Positions 51,330-60,320 of a DNA stretch of 62,913 bases are shown in pieces; the first letter of the stretch is position 1; each line of letters starts with the position of its first letter. Below the pieces are notes generated by a model that was given only the letters and a program-made list of their open reading frames with translations, searched no databases and was not told the origin of the DNA. The stretch spans positions 1 through 62,913 of the forward strand of contig JAHDHZ010000007.1 of the NCBI GenBank assembly GCA_020631045.1. Direction: 5' to 3'. The DNA is from Flavobacteriales bacterium (GTDB taxonomy: Bacteria; Bacteroidota; Bacteroidia; Flavobacteriales_G; JALEGO01). The position numbers and the translations under genes are program-made.

Positions 51330-52655
51330 TCAATTATTGCGTTTTGCACCTACCTTTTGTGAAGGTTTATTTGTCTTTGAAGGTTTAAAATTTTCTAAGG
51401 CTTCATTGATCTGCCTGAGCTCGGTAAGCAATCTAATTTCTTGTTTATTGGTCATGATTGAAAAAGCAGCTTTCAAGTCAACAAGGTCTATAAACTCATA
51501 TAAATTAGTCATGTAAAAAGCATCATGGTACAAGTTCTGATCAGTTTTGCTGTTTAAATCTATAGGCCATACCTTCAAGTTCAATTGCTTTGATTTTTCT
51601 TGCACATGTAGCAAAGCCTTTAAAGCATAGGTGTTTTTAGAATCAAAAAAACAAAACACGTTATTTGTATCAGATAGTAAATCAGCGAAATTGTTGACAT
51701 TTTGTTTTTGATCAATTAATATAAATTCTTTAAAATCTTTAGGCTTGTGCTTTTTTGTAAACATTTGATATGCTAACTGGTACAGATCTGTATACTTAAG
51801 TGACCGATGGTTTTTAACATTATCTAAAGCCTTGATGAGTTCAGTTTTTTTGAATTGAGTACTTGAATGATAATACGCGTATAACATCGATAAAAACATC
51901 AATTCTGCTTGCTGATCATCAACGTTAAAATGCTCTTTTGTTTGAACAATACTTCTTGCTATATCTCTATGATGTATAAAAGTTGAATCTAGTGTAAAAC
52001 GTATTTTTCTTTGTTTAAACACAGATCTAAATTGTTTGTCGAAAAGTATTTTTGCTGCCTTTTGATTACGATTAAACATTAAATCATAGTCTTTTTTAGG
52101 TAGCTTTTGAGATTTAAAATCAGTGTTATACAAACACTGTTGAATCAAAATATAGTCTTGAACAAATGCGTCTAAAGTATCTTTATTTAAAAAGATTGCT
52201 TGCATGGCTGAATCTGAGATGATCTGTTTTTGATCAATGGCTGTATTGTATAAAGTATTAAACATTGAATCTACCCAATACATGTGATGATTGATTTGTG
52301 CATCAGGTTCTGTTATTTTTTGGATGAAGAGCTGGTGTTTTTTGTAGTGAGAATCTTGTACATCAAATATGCCAAAATCAATTGAAAAGCTTCCAGGATA
52401 CAAAATCAATTCAGCAACATAATTCTTATGTTTAATCTCTACATACTGCCGAGTGTCAAGTTCAAAACTAAAGCTATCAATAGCTTGATCTGAGGCATAG
52501 ACTAAACGCTTGGTTTCAAACGGAAAAAAACTTTTGGTGTGTACCTGAATGCTAAGCGTTGTATCTAATCGAACTTCAACACTATTTTGGGATTGAAAAG
52601 CATTAAAAAAAAATAGAAACACAAAAAAAAGCCCCGCTCCTCTTCTAAAGTTCAT
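51330..52655 (-). CDS. Uncharacterised secreted protein with thioredoxin-like end lacking CxxC
   Basis: A 441-residue protein. Start ATG 52655 gives a signal peptide ('GLFFVFLFFFNAFQSQ'). Residues ~30-120 resemble a DUF4369-like beta domain found in Bacteroidota thiol-disulfide proteins, the middle is helical, and ~310-420 has a thioredoxin-like arrangement ('NNVFCFFDSKNTYALKALLH', 'LNLKVWPIDLNSK') with no C-x-x-C; the usual motif is replaced around 'FFDSKNTYAL'. So it may be a redox-inactive relative. Overlaps coaD by 11 bases. Confidence 0.65.
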   Translation of the reverse strand: MNFRRGAGLFFVFLFFFNAFQSQNSVEVRLDTTLSIQVHTKSFFPFETKRLVYASDQAIDSFSFELDTRQYVEIKHKNYVAELILYPGSFSIDFGIFDVQDSHYKKHQLFIQKITEPDAQINHHMYWVDSMFNTLYNTAIDQKQIISDSAMQAIFLNKDTLDAFVQDYILIQQCLYNTDFKSQKLPKKDYDLMFNRNQKAAKILFDKQFRSVFKQRKIRFTLDSTFIHHRDIARSIVQTKEHFNVDDQQAELMFLSMLYAYYHSSTQFKKTELIKALDNVKNHRSLKYTDLYQLAYQMFTKKHKPKDFKEFILIDQKQNVNNFADLLSDTNNVFCFFDSKNTYALKALLHVQEKSKQLNLKVWPIDLNSKTDQNLYHDAFYMTNLYEFIDLVDLKAAFSIMTNKQEIRLLTELRQINEALENFKPSKTNKPSQKVGAKRNN

Positions 52656-53112
52656 CCTTAATTGCTTTAGGAACAAAAGAGCTTACATTTCCATTGTTTT
52701 TTAATACATCTCTCACAATACTTGAACTTATAGCCGTATACCGAGCATCACAGATTAAAAATATTGTCTCAACAGTATCATTCAATGACTTGTTAGCCAT
52801 AGCAATAGATTGCTCATAGGTAAAATCAAGCGAAGATCTCAAGCCTCTGACAACATATTTAATCTCTTGTTGAGCACAAAAATCAACAGTAAGACCTTCA
52901 TAAGAGACCACTTTAACTTTCTGATAATCTGCGAAGGTTTTTTGCAAAAAATGCATTCTTTGCTCAAGGCTAAACATATACTTTTTCTCTGCATTTTGAC
53001 CAATGGCAACATACAATTCATCGAATAAGTCTAAAGCTCTCAAAATAACAGACTCATGCCCCTTTGTAATGGGATCAAAAGAACCTGGAAAAATTGCTTT
53101 TTTTAGTTTCAT
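52645..53112 (-). CDS. coaD: Phosphopantetheine adenylyltransferase
   Basis: A 155-residue nucleotidyltransferase. 'AIFPGSFDPITKGHESVI' is the substrate and ATP-binding (T/HxGH) motif, 'VVRGLRSSLDFTYEQSIAM' the conserved loop, and 'AISSSIVRDVLKNNG' the ISSTxxR-like motif. Penultimate step of coenzyme A synthesis. Two bases after the surface-protein gene on the same strand, part of a six-gene minus-strand run from pyc. Confidence 0.97.
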   Translation of the reverse strand: MKLKKAIFPGSFDPITKGHESVILRALDLFDELYVAIGQNAEKKYMFSLEQRMHFLQKTFADYQKVKVVSYEGLTVDFCAQQEIKYVVRGLRSSLDFTYEQSIAMANKSLNDTVETIFLICDARYTAISSSIVRDVLKNNGNVSSFVPKAIKDEL

Positions 53113-53114
53113 AG

Positions 53115-55775
53115 CTAGTATATAACGTTGATTGTACCAGTTTTATTGAACACCTTATCTTGAACAGTAGTATACTCAAGCTCATATAAGTAGACTCCTT
53201 GACCAACTAGTTTACCGTTGAAAAGACCGTTCCATGAAACGTTCAAATTTTGCGTCTCATATACCCTATTGCCCCAGCGATTATAGATTTTAAAATCTAC
53301 CGTTTTAATATGTTGATGTACCAATTGAAATTCTTCATTTAAAAAATCTTGATTAGGTGTAAAGGTGTTGGGTAAATAAATAACTGGATGGCCTGTAATT
53401 ACAAGACGCTCGCAAACTGTGTCTTTACAAGAATTTAAATCAGTTAAAACCATACAAATATTTGAAGTGTCACCCTGAACATCTAATTCAAAAGTCGTTG
53501 AACTTTTGTTTAAAGCAATAAAATTTGAATCTACAAACCAACTTACAGTTCCTTCATCTGATGACTCATCAAACAATTCAATAGTATTGTTCACATACGT
53601 TGGAAATTCTGGATAAATATTCATCTGCGCCTCAGGAAAATCATGTAAACAAGTTATGTTGTATATGAAATCTTCTCCCTGACAACCACTATTAGATATA
53701 ACTTGTAACCCAACATCAAAACAATCTTCTGTAGAGTAAACATGCGTTTGTGCTTGACACCCATTTGCTGTATTACCGTCTCCAAAATTCCACAAACAAA
53801 TAGCAGATTGGTCAATATTTGTATTGTCAATTTCAAAAACACGATTCGGTGAATCAAAACATGTTGATACAGTATCAACAGAAAAAGAAAGTCCTGAGGC
53901 TGTAAAAAAAGCTTGACCAAAAACTTGATTAGAACAATTTTGATCAGTGATGGTAAGTCCCGTAATGGTATCTACAGCATTGATGAAAATTTGAATCTGA
54001 GAATCATTTATTGAACTCAATGTATTGATTTGATCTAAATGCAAATAATCTATTTGAAAAGGAGCCGTACCCTGAAATTCTATGAAAAGTGAATCAGAAA
54101 TACTATCACACAAATTTCCTGATCCAGACAACAATGCTTGAGGTTGTCGAAGAATTTGAACTCTGACACTAGAGGTATCATCACAAGAACCTATAGTATA
54201 TAAAATCTGATAGACTGAGTCAACCTGATAATTTGACAAGGCTCCTGAAACTGAGTTTATTTGGGCTGAAGTTGACCCCAACAATGAATAGCTGCCTCCA
54301 AAAACGTTTGGGACAGGCAATATCACAGAGTCTTCACAAAAATCATTGATCACAAAACCCGCATCAACCGGTTCAAAAACCAAAACAGAATCTTGTAAAG
54401 TATCAGGGCATTGCCCCTGTGTGATGTACTGAATATAGTATAACTCACCTGGCAAAACGCCTGTTAAGTATGCAGAATCTTGACTGATAGAGGCTGAAGG
54501 AGTAGGCTGATAAAAACTAAATATCCCGTTTGGAGTTCCTAAAATTTGAACATCAGATTGCTGAGAGATACAAAAATCTTCTTTTATAAATAGTGCTGAT
54601 TCACTTGGTAGAACTTCAACTTGTTGAACATGGGTATATGATTGGCACTGATTAGCAGAGCTAATTGCATATTGTAGCGCATAAGTTTGTCCGACTTGCC
54701 CCATAGAAATAATTCCTGTATTCTGATCAACAATCGCTGGGGGCGAGGCATTGACTAATGAAAATAAGCCTTGATTGGGTTGATTGATTGAAGTAATGGT
54801 ATTTGTTAAGCCCTCACAAATATCAGAACTCGTAAACGTAGGGTCGATGTTCTGATCAACTTGAACATCAAAGGTAATCGATCCACCATAATCAAGATTT
54901 CCACAATTAGACATATAAAAATCAAATGTTGTGGTTTCAAATAACTGCACATAAACTGTTTGCCCGTGAGCTATATCATAACTAATAGAGGCTGACCCAG
55001 TATCAACTTCATAACATCTGTTACCTGTGTAAGGAGCTCCCATATCAAACATATTAAAGGTGAAAATTGCAGAATCTCCTGGGCATAAAGTAGTTGAACC
55101 TGTCGTGCTATTTACTTCAACAAATGCAGAATCTAGCATCGGGATCAAACAAACATCATCAATGGCTACATCATGCCCTCCAGACATGGGGCCAGGATGA
55201 GCAGTATACTGATAAATACACAATTCAGTAGAAGTACTATTCGCAGTAAATAAATGCTGATAGTTCTGCCATCCAACATTTTTTAAGAATTCCATATCAA
55301 CATTCTGAGCTACCCCATTGATACGCAAATCAAGTGTAGGGTTAATTTCTCCGCCAATGTTTGGAACATTTCCCCAGAAAGAAAACATGTAGTTTTGTCC
55401 TATTTGTGTTTGAACTGTAGTACAATAAATAACAGGGAAAGAATCAGGTACATTGTTGTTGCGCATGTTTACACTTAAAAAACTGCCTTGTCCTGAATGA
55501 TCAGTAGGGATTTGCCATGCGTTTACTCCCATCCAAGGAAAACAGTCTGCATGTGTTGAAACAGTATAAAATCCATCTAACACACAGCCAGAATCGCTTT
55601 GATTGTCATAATTATGATCAGGAACTGTAAATCCAACAAGACCGTTTTCAAAATCACCATTGGTAATTAGATTTTGTGAACATTGGCCTATCACTTTTAA
55701 AGAGATAACCAGAATACAAAAAGTAAAAAAGAATGAATGAAAACGTTTAAACACCCTTAAATTTATGAAAATCAA
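53115..55775 (-). CDS. T9SS type B (gliding-type) surface protein
   Basis: An 886-residue secreted protein. Signal peptide ~1-31 ('VISLKVIGQ'); N-terminal jelly-roll-like module ~33-215 ('NLITNGDFENGLVGF', 'GHDVAIDDVCLIP'); Ig-like beta segments ~220-640; PKD-like domain ~645-715 ('CLWNFGDGNTANGCQAQTH'); type B C-terminal sorting domain ~795-886 ('VIYLPNTFTPNQDFLNEEF', 'IYNRWGNRVYETQN', 'LVGQGVYLYELEY'). Expected on the cell surface through the T9SS. Its position within a metabolic run (pyc to coaD) with 4-base and 2-base junctions is unusual. Confidence 0.87.
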   Translation of the reverse strand: MIFINLRVFKRFHSFFFTFCILVISLKVIGQCSQNLITNGDFENGLVGFTVPDHNYDNQSDSGCVLDGFYTVSTHADCFPWMGVNAWQIPTDHSGQGSFLSVNMRNNNVPDSFPVIYCTTVQTQIGQNYMFSFWGNVPNIGGEINPTLDLRINGVAQNVDMEFLKNVGWQNYQHLFTANSTSTELCIYQYTAHPGPMSGGHDVAIDDVCLIPMLDSAFVEVNSTTGSTTLCPGDSAIFTFNMFDMGAPYTGNRCYEVDTGSASISYDIAHGQTVYVQLFETTTFDFYMSNCGNLDYGGSITFDVQVDQNIDPTFTSSDICEGLTNTITSINQPNQGLFSLVNASPPAIVDQNTGIISMGQVGQTYALQYAISSANQCQSYTHVQQVEVLPSESALFIKEDFCISQQSDVQILGTPNGIFSFYQPTPSASISQDSAYLTGVLPGELYYIQYITQGQCPDTLQDSVLVFEPVDAGFVINDFCEDSVILPVPNVFGGSYSLLGSTSAQINSVSGALSNYQVDSVYQILYTIGSCDDTSSVRVQILRQPQALLSGSGNLCDSISDSLFIEFQGTAPFQIDYLHLDQINTLSSINDSQIQIFINAVDTITGLTITDQNCSNQVFGQAFFTASGLSFSVDTVSTCFDSPNRVFEIDNTNIDQSAICLWNFGDGNTANGCQAQTHVYSTEDCFDVGLQVISNSGCQGEDFIYNITCLHDFPEAQMNIYPEFPTYVNNTIELFDESSDEGTVSWFVDSNFIALNKSSTTFELDVQGDTSNICMVLTDLNSCKDTVCERLVITGHPVIYLPNTFTPNQDFLNEEFQLVHQHIKTVDFKIYNRWGNRVYETQNLNVSWNGLFNGKLVGQGVYLYELEYTTVQDKVFNKTGTINVIY

Positions 55776-56245
55776 GTTTTTTTATCAAAAAACTCTTCGA
55801 CAAACTTGAATCTATATTCAAAAATAGACTCAATTTTTTTGGCAATAAACAACTTGTTTAAAAGCCTGCCTAAAAAAGAAAAACCAATGGCATAGTTTAC
55901 CTCGTCGTACATTTCTACACCACCATCAACCTGCTTAAAATGATGTTGGTGGTGCCATAGGGCATAAGGTCCAAAGCGTTGTTCATCAACAAAGAACTGT
56001 TTGTCAACTACATGTGTGATTTCAGTAACCCAATGCATTTTCAAACCCAAAAGAGGGCTTACATGATATTGAATGATCATTCCCGAATGCATTTTTTGTT
56101 GCGCGTTAAAATCAGAAATAATCTCAAAACCCATGTTATCTGGAGTGATTTTTTGCAGATTCACTGGGGTTGAGAAAAACTCCCATGCTCGATCGATTGA
56201 TATGGGAATAAATTGTGTTTTCTTTAAGGTATAAACTTTAGGCAT
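55772..56245 (-). CDS. SRPBCC-fold protein (polyketide cyclase / START-like)
   Basis: A 157-residue helix-grip protein. 'FIPISIDRAWEFFSTPVNLQKITP', seen at ~10-33, is the typical opening, with 'HWVTEITHVVDKQFFVDEQ' and 'WHHQHHFKQVDGGVEMYDEV' following, then a long C-terminal helix. Such cytoplasmic proteins bind hydrophobic ligands; the cell-division-inhibitor SulA-like label sometimes given to this group is not supported. Overlaps the next gene by 4 bases and the upstream one by 8. Confidence 0.85.
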   Translation of the reverse strand: MPKVYTLKKTQFIPISIDRAWEFFSTPVNLQKITPDNMGFEIISDFNAQQKMHSGMIIQYHVSPLLGLKMHWVTEITHVVDKQFFVDEQRFGPYALWHHQHHFKQVDGGVEMYDEVNYAIGFSFLGRLLNKLFIAKKIESIFEYRFKFVEEFFDKKT

Positions 56246-56690
56246 CTGTATGTTCTTGAATTATTTTCCAGGTGTGATCAGCCAATAGAGTAGCTGATGC
56301 GATAAACTTTTTAAATTGTTTCGAACGCCCCCAATCATCAGGACCAATCAAAGAGAGATGATGTTCGTGTTGATCATCTTCATAGAGATGATAAGTATGA
56401 TTAATCAAAGGCTTAAAACTATACTTAGCCTTGTAAATCATTCTTGAAACTTCAACTCTATTTTGAATTGCTGTGGCTTGGGTAGCCAACAACTGCATTT
56501 GCTCATAAATTTGCTTAAGCTGCATATTGGTTTGATCAACCATAGCTACTTCTGCTGTTTTTTTTATTTGGCCCACTTTTGTAGGTTCAAACTTAATGGA
56601 ACCCACCGTGTGAGCGTACTCAAGAAAACTAGGTTTATCAGTGATCTTATCTTTAGAAATTGGATTGTATGTCTTTTTTTTCTTAGACAT
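56238..56690 (-). CDS. DUF2452 family protein
   Basis: A 150-residue soluble protein. Residues ~50-90 form a probable coiled coil ('MVDQTNMQLKQIYEQMQLLA'), and the C-terminal part 'HHLSLIGPDDWGRSK' and 'LADHTWKII' match DUF2452 as I recall it. Function unknown. It overlaps pyc (8 bases) and the SRPBCC gene (8 bases), so it is very likely translated together with them. Confidence 0.7.
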   Translation of the reverse strand: MSKKKKTYNPISKDKITDKPSFLEYAHTVGSIKFEPTKVGQIKKTAEVAMVDQTNMQLKQIYEQMQLLATQATAIQNRVEVSRMIYKAKYSFKPLINHTYHLYEDDQHEHHLSLIGPDDWGRSKQFKKFIASATLLADHTWKIIQEHTDA

Positions 56691-59600
56691 TGAAATCTAA
56701 CTCTAAAACTAAATCATCAGCTCCAACAAGTGTAGATTCACTCAAAACAATCTTTTTAACTTTTGCTTTCTGAGAAGCTGTTATGGTTGTCTCCATTTTC
56801 ATCGCTTCAATAATAAACAAAGGCTGGTTTTTTTCTATCACATCACCCTTATTTACAAGAATCTTAGATAAGAGACCCTGTAAAGGAGAGCCAATTTGCT
56901 CTTTGAGTTCAACATCAGCTTTTCTATTTTGAGCAGCATCAATTTTTAAAGCATTGTCTTTAATTTGAACGTTTCTTGTTTGTCCGTTTACTTTAAAAAA
57001 GACTGTTCTTATACCCTCTTGGTTGGCAGGACCTACAGAAAGAAGTTTGACAATGATTTTTTTGCCCTCAGCAATTTCGATGATGGTCTCTTCCATGAGC
57101 TGCATTCCATAGAAGAAATTCTTTGTAGGAATTTTAGAAATATCTCCATACTTGGCATGCTTCTCATAGGCCTGTTTCCAAACTTTAGGATAAAGCTTAA
57201 AAGATAAGAAATCAGAGAAATTTAGCGGCCTTACAAATCCTTTTTGAAACTCTTTGATAAACTCGTTATACTCTTTATCAAAATCAACAGGTTTGAGGTG
57301 TTGATTTGGTCTTTGTGTATATGGCTTAATGTCTTTGAGAATAATTTTTTGAAGCTTTTCAGGAAATCCACCATACGGCTGACCTAGATCTCCTTTAAAA
57401 AAGGCTTGAACTGAATCAGGAAAAGAAATTTCTTCTCCTTTGCTTAACACATCTTCTACAGTCAAATCATTGCTCACCATAAATTGAGCCATATCTCCTA
57501 CTACTTTTGAACTTGGGGTAACTTTAATCACTCCTCCAAACAAATCATTTACCTCTTTATACCTTTGCTTGATCAGATCAAACTTATCTTCAAGACCTAA
57601 AGCGATTGCCTGGGGCTTTAAATTTGAGTATTGCCCTCCAGGAATTTCATGTTCGAACACTTGGGCTGTACTTGATTTTAAACCAGACTCAAAAGGATAG
57701 TAATACGTTCTTACACTTTGCCAGTAATCAGAATATTCGTTGAGTTTCTTAGAATCAAACTTGTTTTCTCTTTCTGAATATTTTAACATCTCAACCACCG
57801 CATTGAAATTAGGTTGTGATGTCAAACCTGATAATCCACCCAAAGCAACATCAACTACGTCTACCCCAGCCTCAATAGCTTTCAAATAAGTAGTTGTTTG
57901 CAATGAAGAAGTATCATGAGTATGCAAATGAATCGGCAAATCAACTGTATCTTTCAACGCCTCGATCAACAATTTAGCAGCATAAGGTTTTAAAAGACCT
58001 GCCATGTCTTTGATTGCTATAATATGAGCTCCAGCATTTTCAATGTCTTTAGCAAGCTTTAAATAATAATCTAGTGTATATTTTGTTTTGGATGTGTCTA
58101 AAATATCACCCGTATAACACAAGCAAACCTCGGCCAGAGCACCAGTCTTATTTCTTACTGTGTTGATACTTGTTTCCATCGCCTTGAGCCAGTTTAAAGA
58201 ATCAAAAATTCTAAATACATCAATGCCTGTTTCATGTGACTGCTCAATAAATCGCTCAATCAAATTGTCAGGATAAGAAGTGTATCCTACTGCATTTGAC
58301 CCCCTGATTAACATTTGCAATAAAATATTGGGAACCGCCTTTCTAAGTTCTGCTAAACGCGCCCAAGGATTTTCGTGCAAAAACCTTAAAGCCACATCAA
58401 ATGTCGCTCCGCCCCAAACCTCTAGACTAAAAATGTTAGGATTGTTTTTGGCATATGACTCAGCCACATTAAGCATGTCAATCGTACGCATTCTAGTCGC
58501 CAAAAGAGACTGATGTGCATCACGCATAGTAGTATCTGTAAAATGAATTTTTTTCTCATCTTTAAGCCACTTACTAAAATCCTGAGGTCCTAACTGGTTC
58601 AACAAATCTTTTGTGCCCTTTGGGTATGACTCAAAAGCATTAAATGAAGGCACGTTGGGTACATCAAATTTTGCTTTCTCATCTACAAAACGAACATCCT
58701 GATTACCATTGATGACTACTTCTCCGAGATATTGAACAATTTTAGAAGCCCTATCTTGCCTTTTTTTGACTTTAAACACCTCAGGGTAATTTTCAATAAA
58801 ACTCACTCGTGTAGCTCCATTTTTAAAAACCTGATGGTTGATGATGTTTGATACAAATTGAATGTTGGTTTTTACTCCTCTAATTCTAATTTCTTTCAAT
58901 GCTCTAGTCATTTTTCGAATTGCTCCATCTAAAGAAGAAGAATGCGAAGAAATTTTTAAAAGCATAGAGTCAAAAAACGGGCTTATCTGCGCCCCTTGAT
59001 AAATACTGCCTTCATCAACGCGTATTCCGAATCCATTTGCAGCCCTATAGGTTGTAATGGTTCCATAATCAGGCTTAAAGTTATTAGAGGGGTCTTCAGT
59101 AGTCACTCTGCATTGAATGGCATAACCATTCACTTTAATCGCTTGTTGAGAAGCTGTATTTTCATTGTCAGAAAGCTTGTGGCCTTTGGCGATCATAATT
59201 TGTGACTTAATTAAGTCAACTCCCGTTACCATTTCTGTCACCGTGTGCTCGACTTGAATTCTTGGATTTACTTCAATGAAAAAGATTTGTTCATTTTTAT
59301 CAACCAAAAACTCAACTGTTCCTGCATTATCATAGCTAACCTTTTTTGCAATTGAAAGTGCATAATTATACAAATCTTGCTTTGTTTGGTCTTTAAGGCC
59401 TATTGATGGAGCTTGTTCAATTACCTTTTGGTATCTTCTTTGAACAGAACAGTCTCTTTCATACAAATGAATGATGTTACCGTGTGAGTCTCCTAAAATT
59501 TGTACTTCAATGTGCTTAGGGTCTTCAATAAACTTTTCAAGAAAAACAGTTGCATCACCAAAAGCATTTTCAGCTTCTCTTTTTGCTTCTGAAAAAGCAG

Positions 59601-60144
59601 TTTGTAAATCGTCAACAGAGCGAATTACACGCATGCCTCTACCACCGCCACCACTTGCAGCTTTGAGCATGACAGGAAAGCCTATTCTTGTGGCTTCTTT
59701 TTGAGCTTCTTGAAGTGTATTTAGAGCTTTTTGGCTACTCTCAATAATAGGCACTGAAGCCTTTTGCGCAATAAGTTTAGCTTGTTCTTTATTGCCTAAA
59801 TGATCCATTACTTCTGGACTAGGGCCAATAAAAACAATATTGTTTTTAGCGCAGGCTCTTGCAAAATCAGAATTTTCAGATAAAAATCCATACCCTGGAT
59901 GAATAGCGTCAACCTGTTTGGCTTTAGCAAGCTCTATGATTTGATCTATGTCTAAGTAAGGTTTTAATGGATCTTGATCTGATCCGACCTGATAGGCTTC
60001 ATCAGCTTTGTACCTATGCTGTGAATAGCGATCTTCATAAGTGTATATTCCGACTGTTTCAATCCCTAATTCTACGCAAGCTCTAAAAACTCTAATGGCA
60101 ATTTCGCCTCTGTTGGCGACTAAGACTTTGTTTATTTTTTTCAC
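56683..60144 (-). CDS. pyc: Pyruvate carboxylase
   Basis: An 1153-residue single-chain pyruvate carboxylase. Biotin carboxylase domain ~1-455 ('VLVANRGEIAIRVFRAC', 'KAASGGGGRGMRVI', 'FFIEVNPRIQVEHTVTE'), carboxyltransferase ~530-830 ('HFTDTTMRDAHQSLLATRMRT', seen at ~540-560, 'VFRIFDSLNWL', 'HLHTHDTSSLQTT'), tetramerisation region, and C-terminal biotinyl domain with the biotin Lys in 'IEAMKMETTITA'. It makes oxaloacetate from pyruvate and bicarbonate (anaplerosis). Start is GTG 60144. First gene of a six-gene overlapping minus-strand run. Confidence 0.97.
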   Translation of the reverse strand: MKKINKVLVANRGEIAIRVFRACVELGIETVGIYTYEDRYSQHRYKADEAYQVGSDQDPLKPYLDIDQIIELAKAKQVDAIHPGYGFLSENSDFARACAKNNIVFIGPSPEVMDHLGNKEQAKLIAQKASVPIIESSQKALNTLQEAQKEATRIGFPVMLKAASGGGGRGMRVIRSVDDLQTAFSEAKREAENAFGDATVFLEKFIEDPKHIEVQILGDSHGNIIHLYERDCSVQRRYQKVIEQAPSIGLKDQTKQDLYNYALSIAKKVSYDNAGTVEFLVDKNEQIFFIEVNPRIQVEHTVTEMVTGVDLIKSQIMIAKGHKLSDNENTASQQAIKVNGYAIQCRVTTEDPSNNFKPDYGTITTYRAANGFGIRVDEGSIYQGAQISPFFDSMLLKISSHSSSLDGAIRKMTRALKEIRIRGVKTNIQFVSNIINHQVFKNGATRVSFIENYPEVFKVKKRQDRASKIVQYLGEVVINGNQDVRFVDEKAKFDVPNVPSFNAFESYPKGTKDLLNQLGPQDFSKWLKDEKKIHFTDTTMRDAHQSLLATRMRTIDMLNVAESYAKNNPNIFSLEVWGGATFDVALRFLHENPWARLAELRKAVPNILLQMLIRGSNAVGYTSYPDNLIERFIEQSHETGIDVFRIFDSLNWLKAMETSINTVRNKTGALAEVCLCYTGDILDTSKTKYTLDYYLKLAKDIENAGAHIIAIKDMAGLLKPYAAKLLIEALKDTVDLPIHLHTHDTSSLQTTTYLKAIEAGVDVVDVALGGLSGLTSQPNFNAVVEMLKYSERENKFDSKKLNEYSDYWQSVRTYYYPFESGLKSSTAQVFEHEIPGGQYSNLKPQAIALGLEDKFDLIKQRYKEVNDLFGGVIKVTPSSKVVGDMAQFMVSNDLTVEDVLSKGEEISFPDSVQAFFKGDLGQPYGGFPEKLQKIILKDIKPYTQRPNQHLKPVDFDKEYNEFIKEFQKGFVRPLNFSDFLSFKLYPKVWKQAYEKHAKYGDISKIPTKNFFYGMQLMEETIIEIAEGKKIIVKLLSVGPANQEGIRTVFFKVNGQTRNVQIKDNALKIDAAQNRKADVELKEQIGSPLQGLLSKILVNKGDVIEKNQPLFIIEAMKMETTITASQKAKVKKIVLSESTLVGADDLVLELDFNV

Positions 60145-60151
60145 GGTAGCA

Positions 60152-60159
60152 CAAAACTA
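60152..60159 (-). promoter_or_regulatory. Bacteroidota -7 box for pyc
   Basis: Minus strand TAGTTTTG matches TAnnTTTG, 7 bases before the GTG start at 60144, so the leader is at most a few bases. No -33 TTG was found at the consensus distance. The rest of 60160-60297 is AT-rich and shows no gene. Confidence 0.42.
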
Positions 60160-60297
60160 AACAAAGCAATTTTTCAGGCCTTAGAAACCTATATTAATTT
60201 TTTAAAAAATCTATCAATAAAAAGTTTAGTAATGGTTTTCAACCAACAACTTATAAACACCATCAAATAAAATACTTAACAATACATTGTTTTTTTT

Positions 60298-60305
60298 AGA
60301 TTTGT
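60298..60305 (+). promoter_or_regulatory. Bacteroidota -7 box for the PD40/TSP3 gene
   Basis: TAGATTTG, exact TAnnTTTG match, 15 bases before the ATG at 60321, preceded by a T8 run. Confidence 0.45.
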
Positions 60306-60320
60306 GAAAATTTTGTATTC

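Noticed and set aside
60145-60320. Possible small RNA gene in the largest gap.
   Set aside because: The 176 bases are AT-rich with promoter boxes at either end but no tRNA fold or terminator hairpin I can see.
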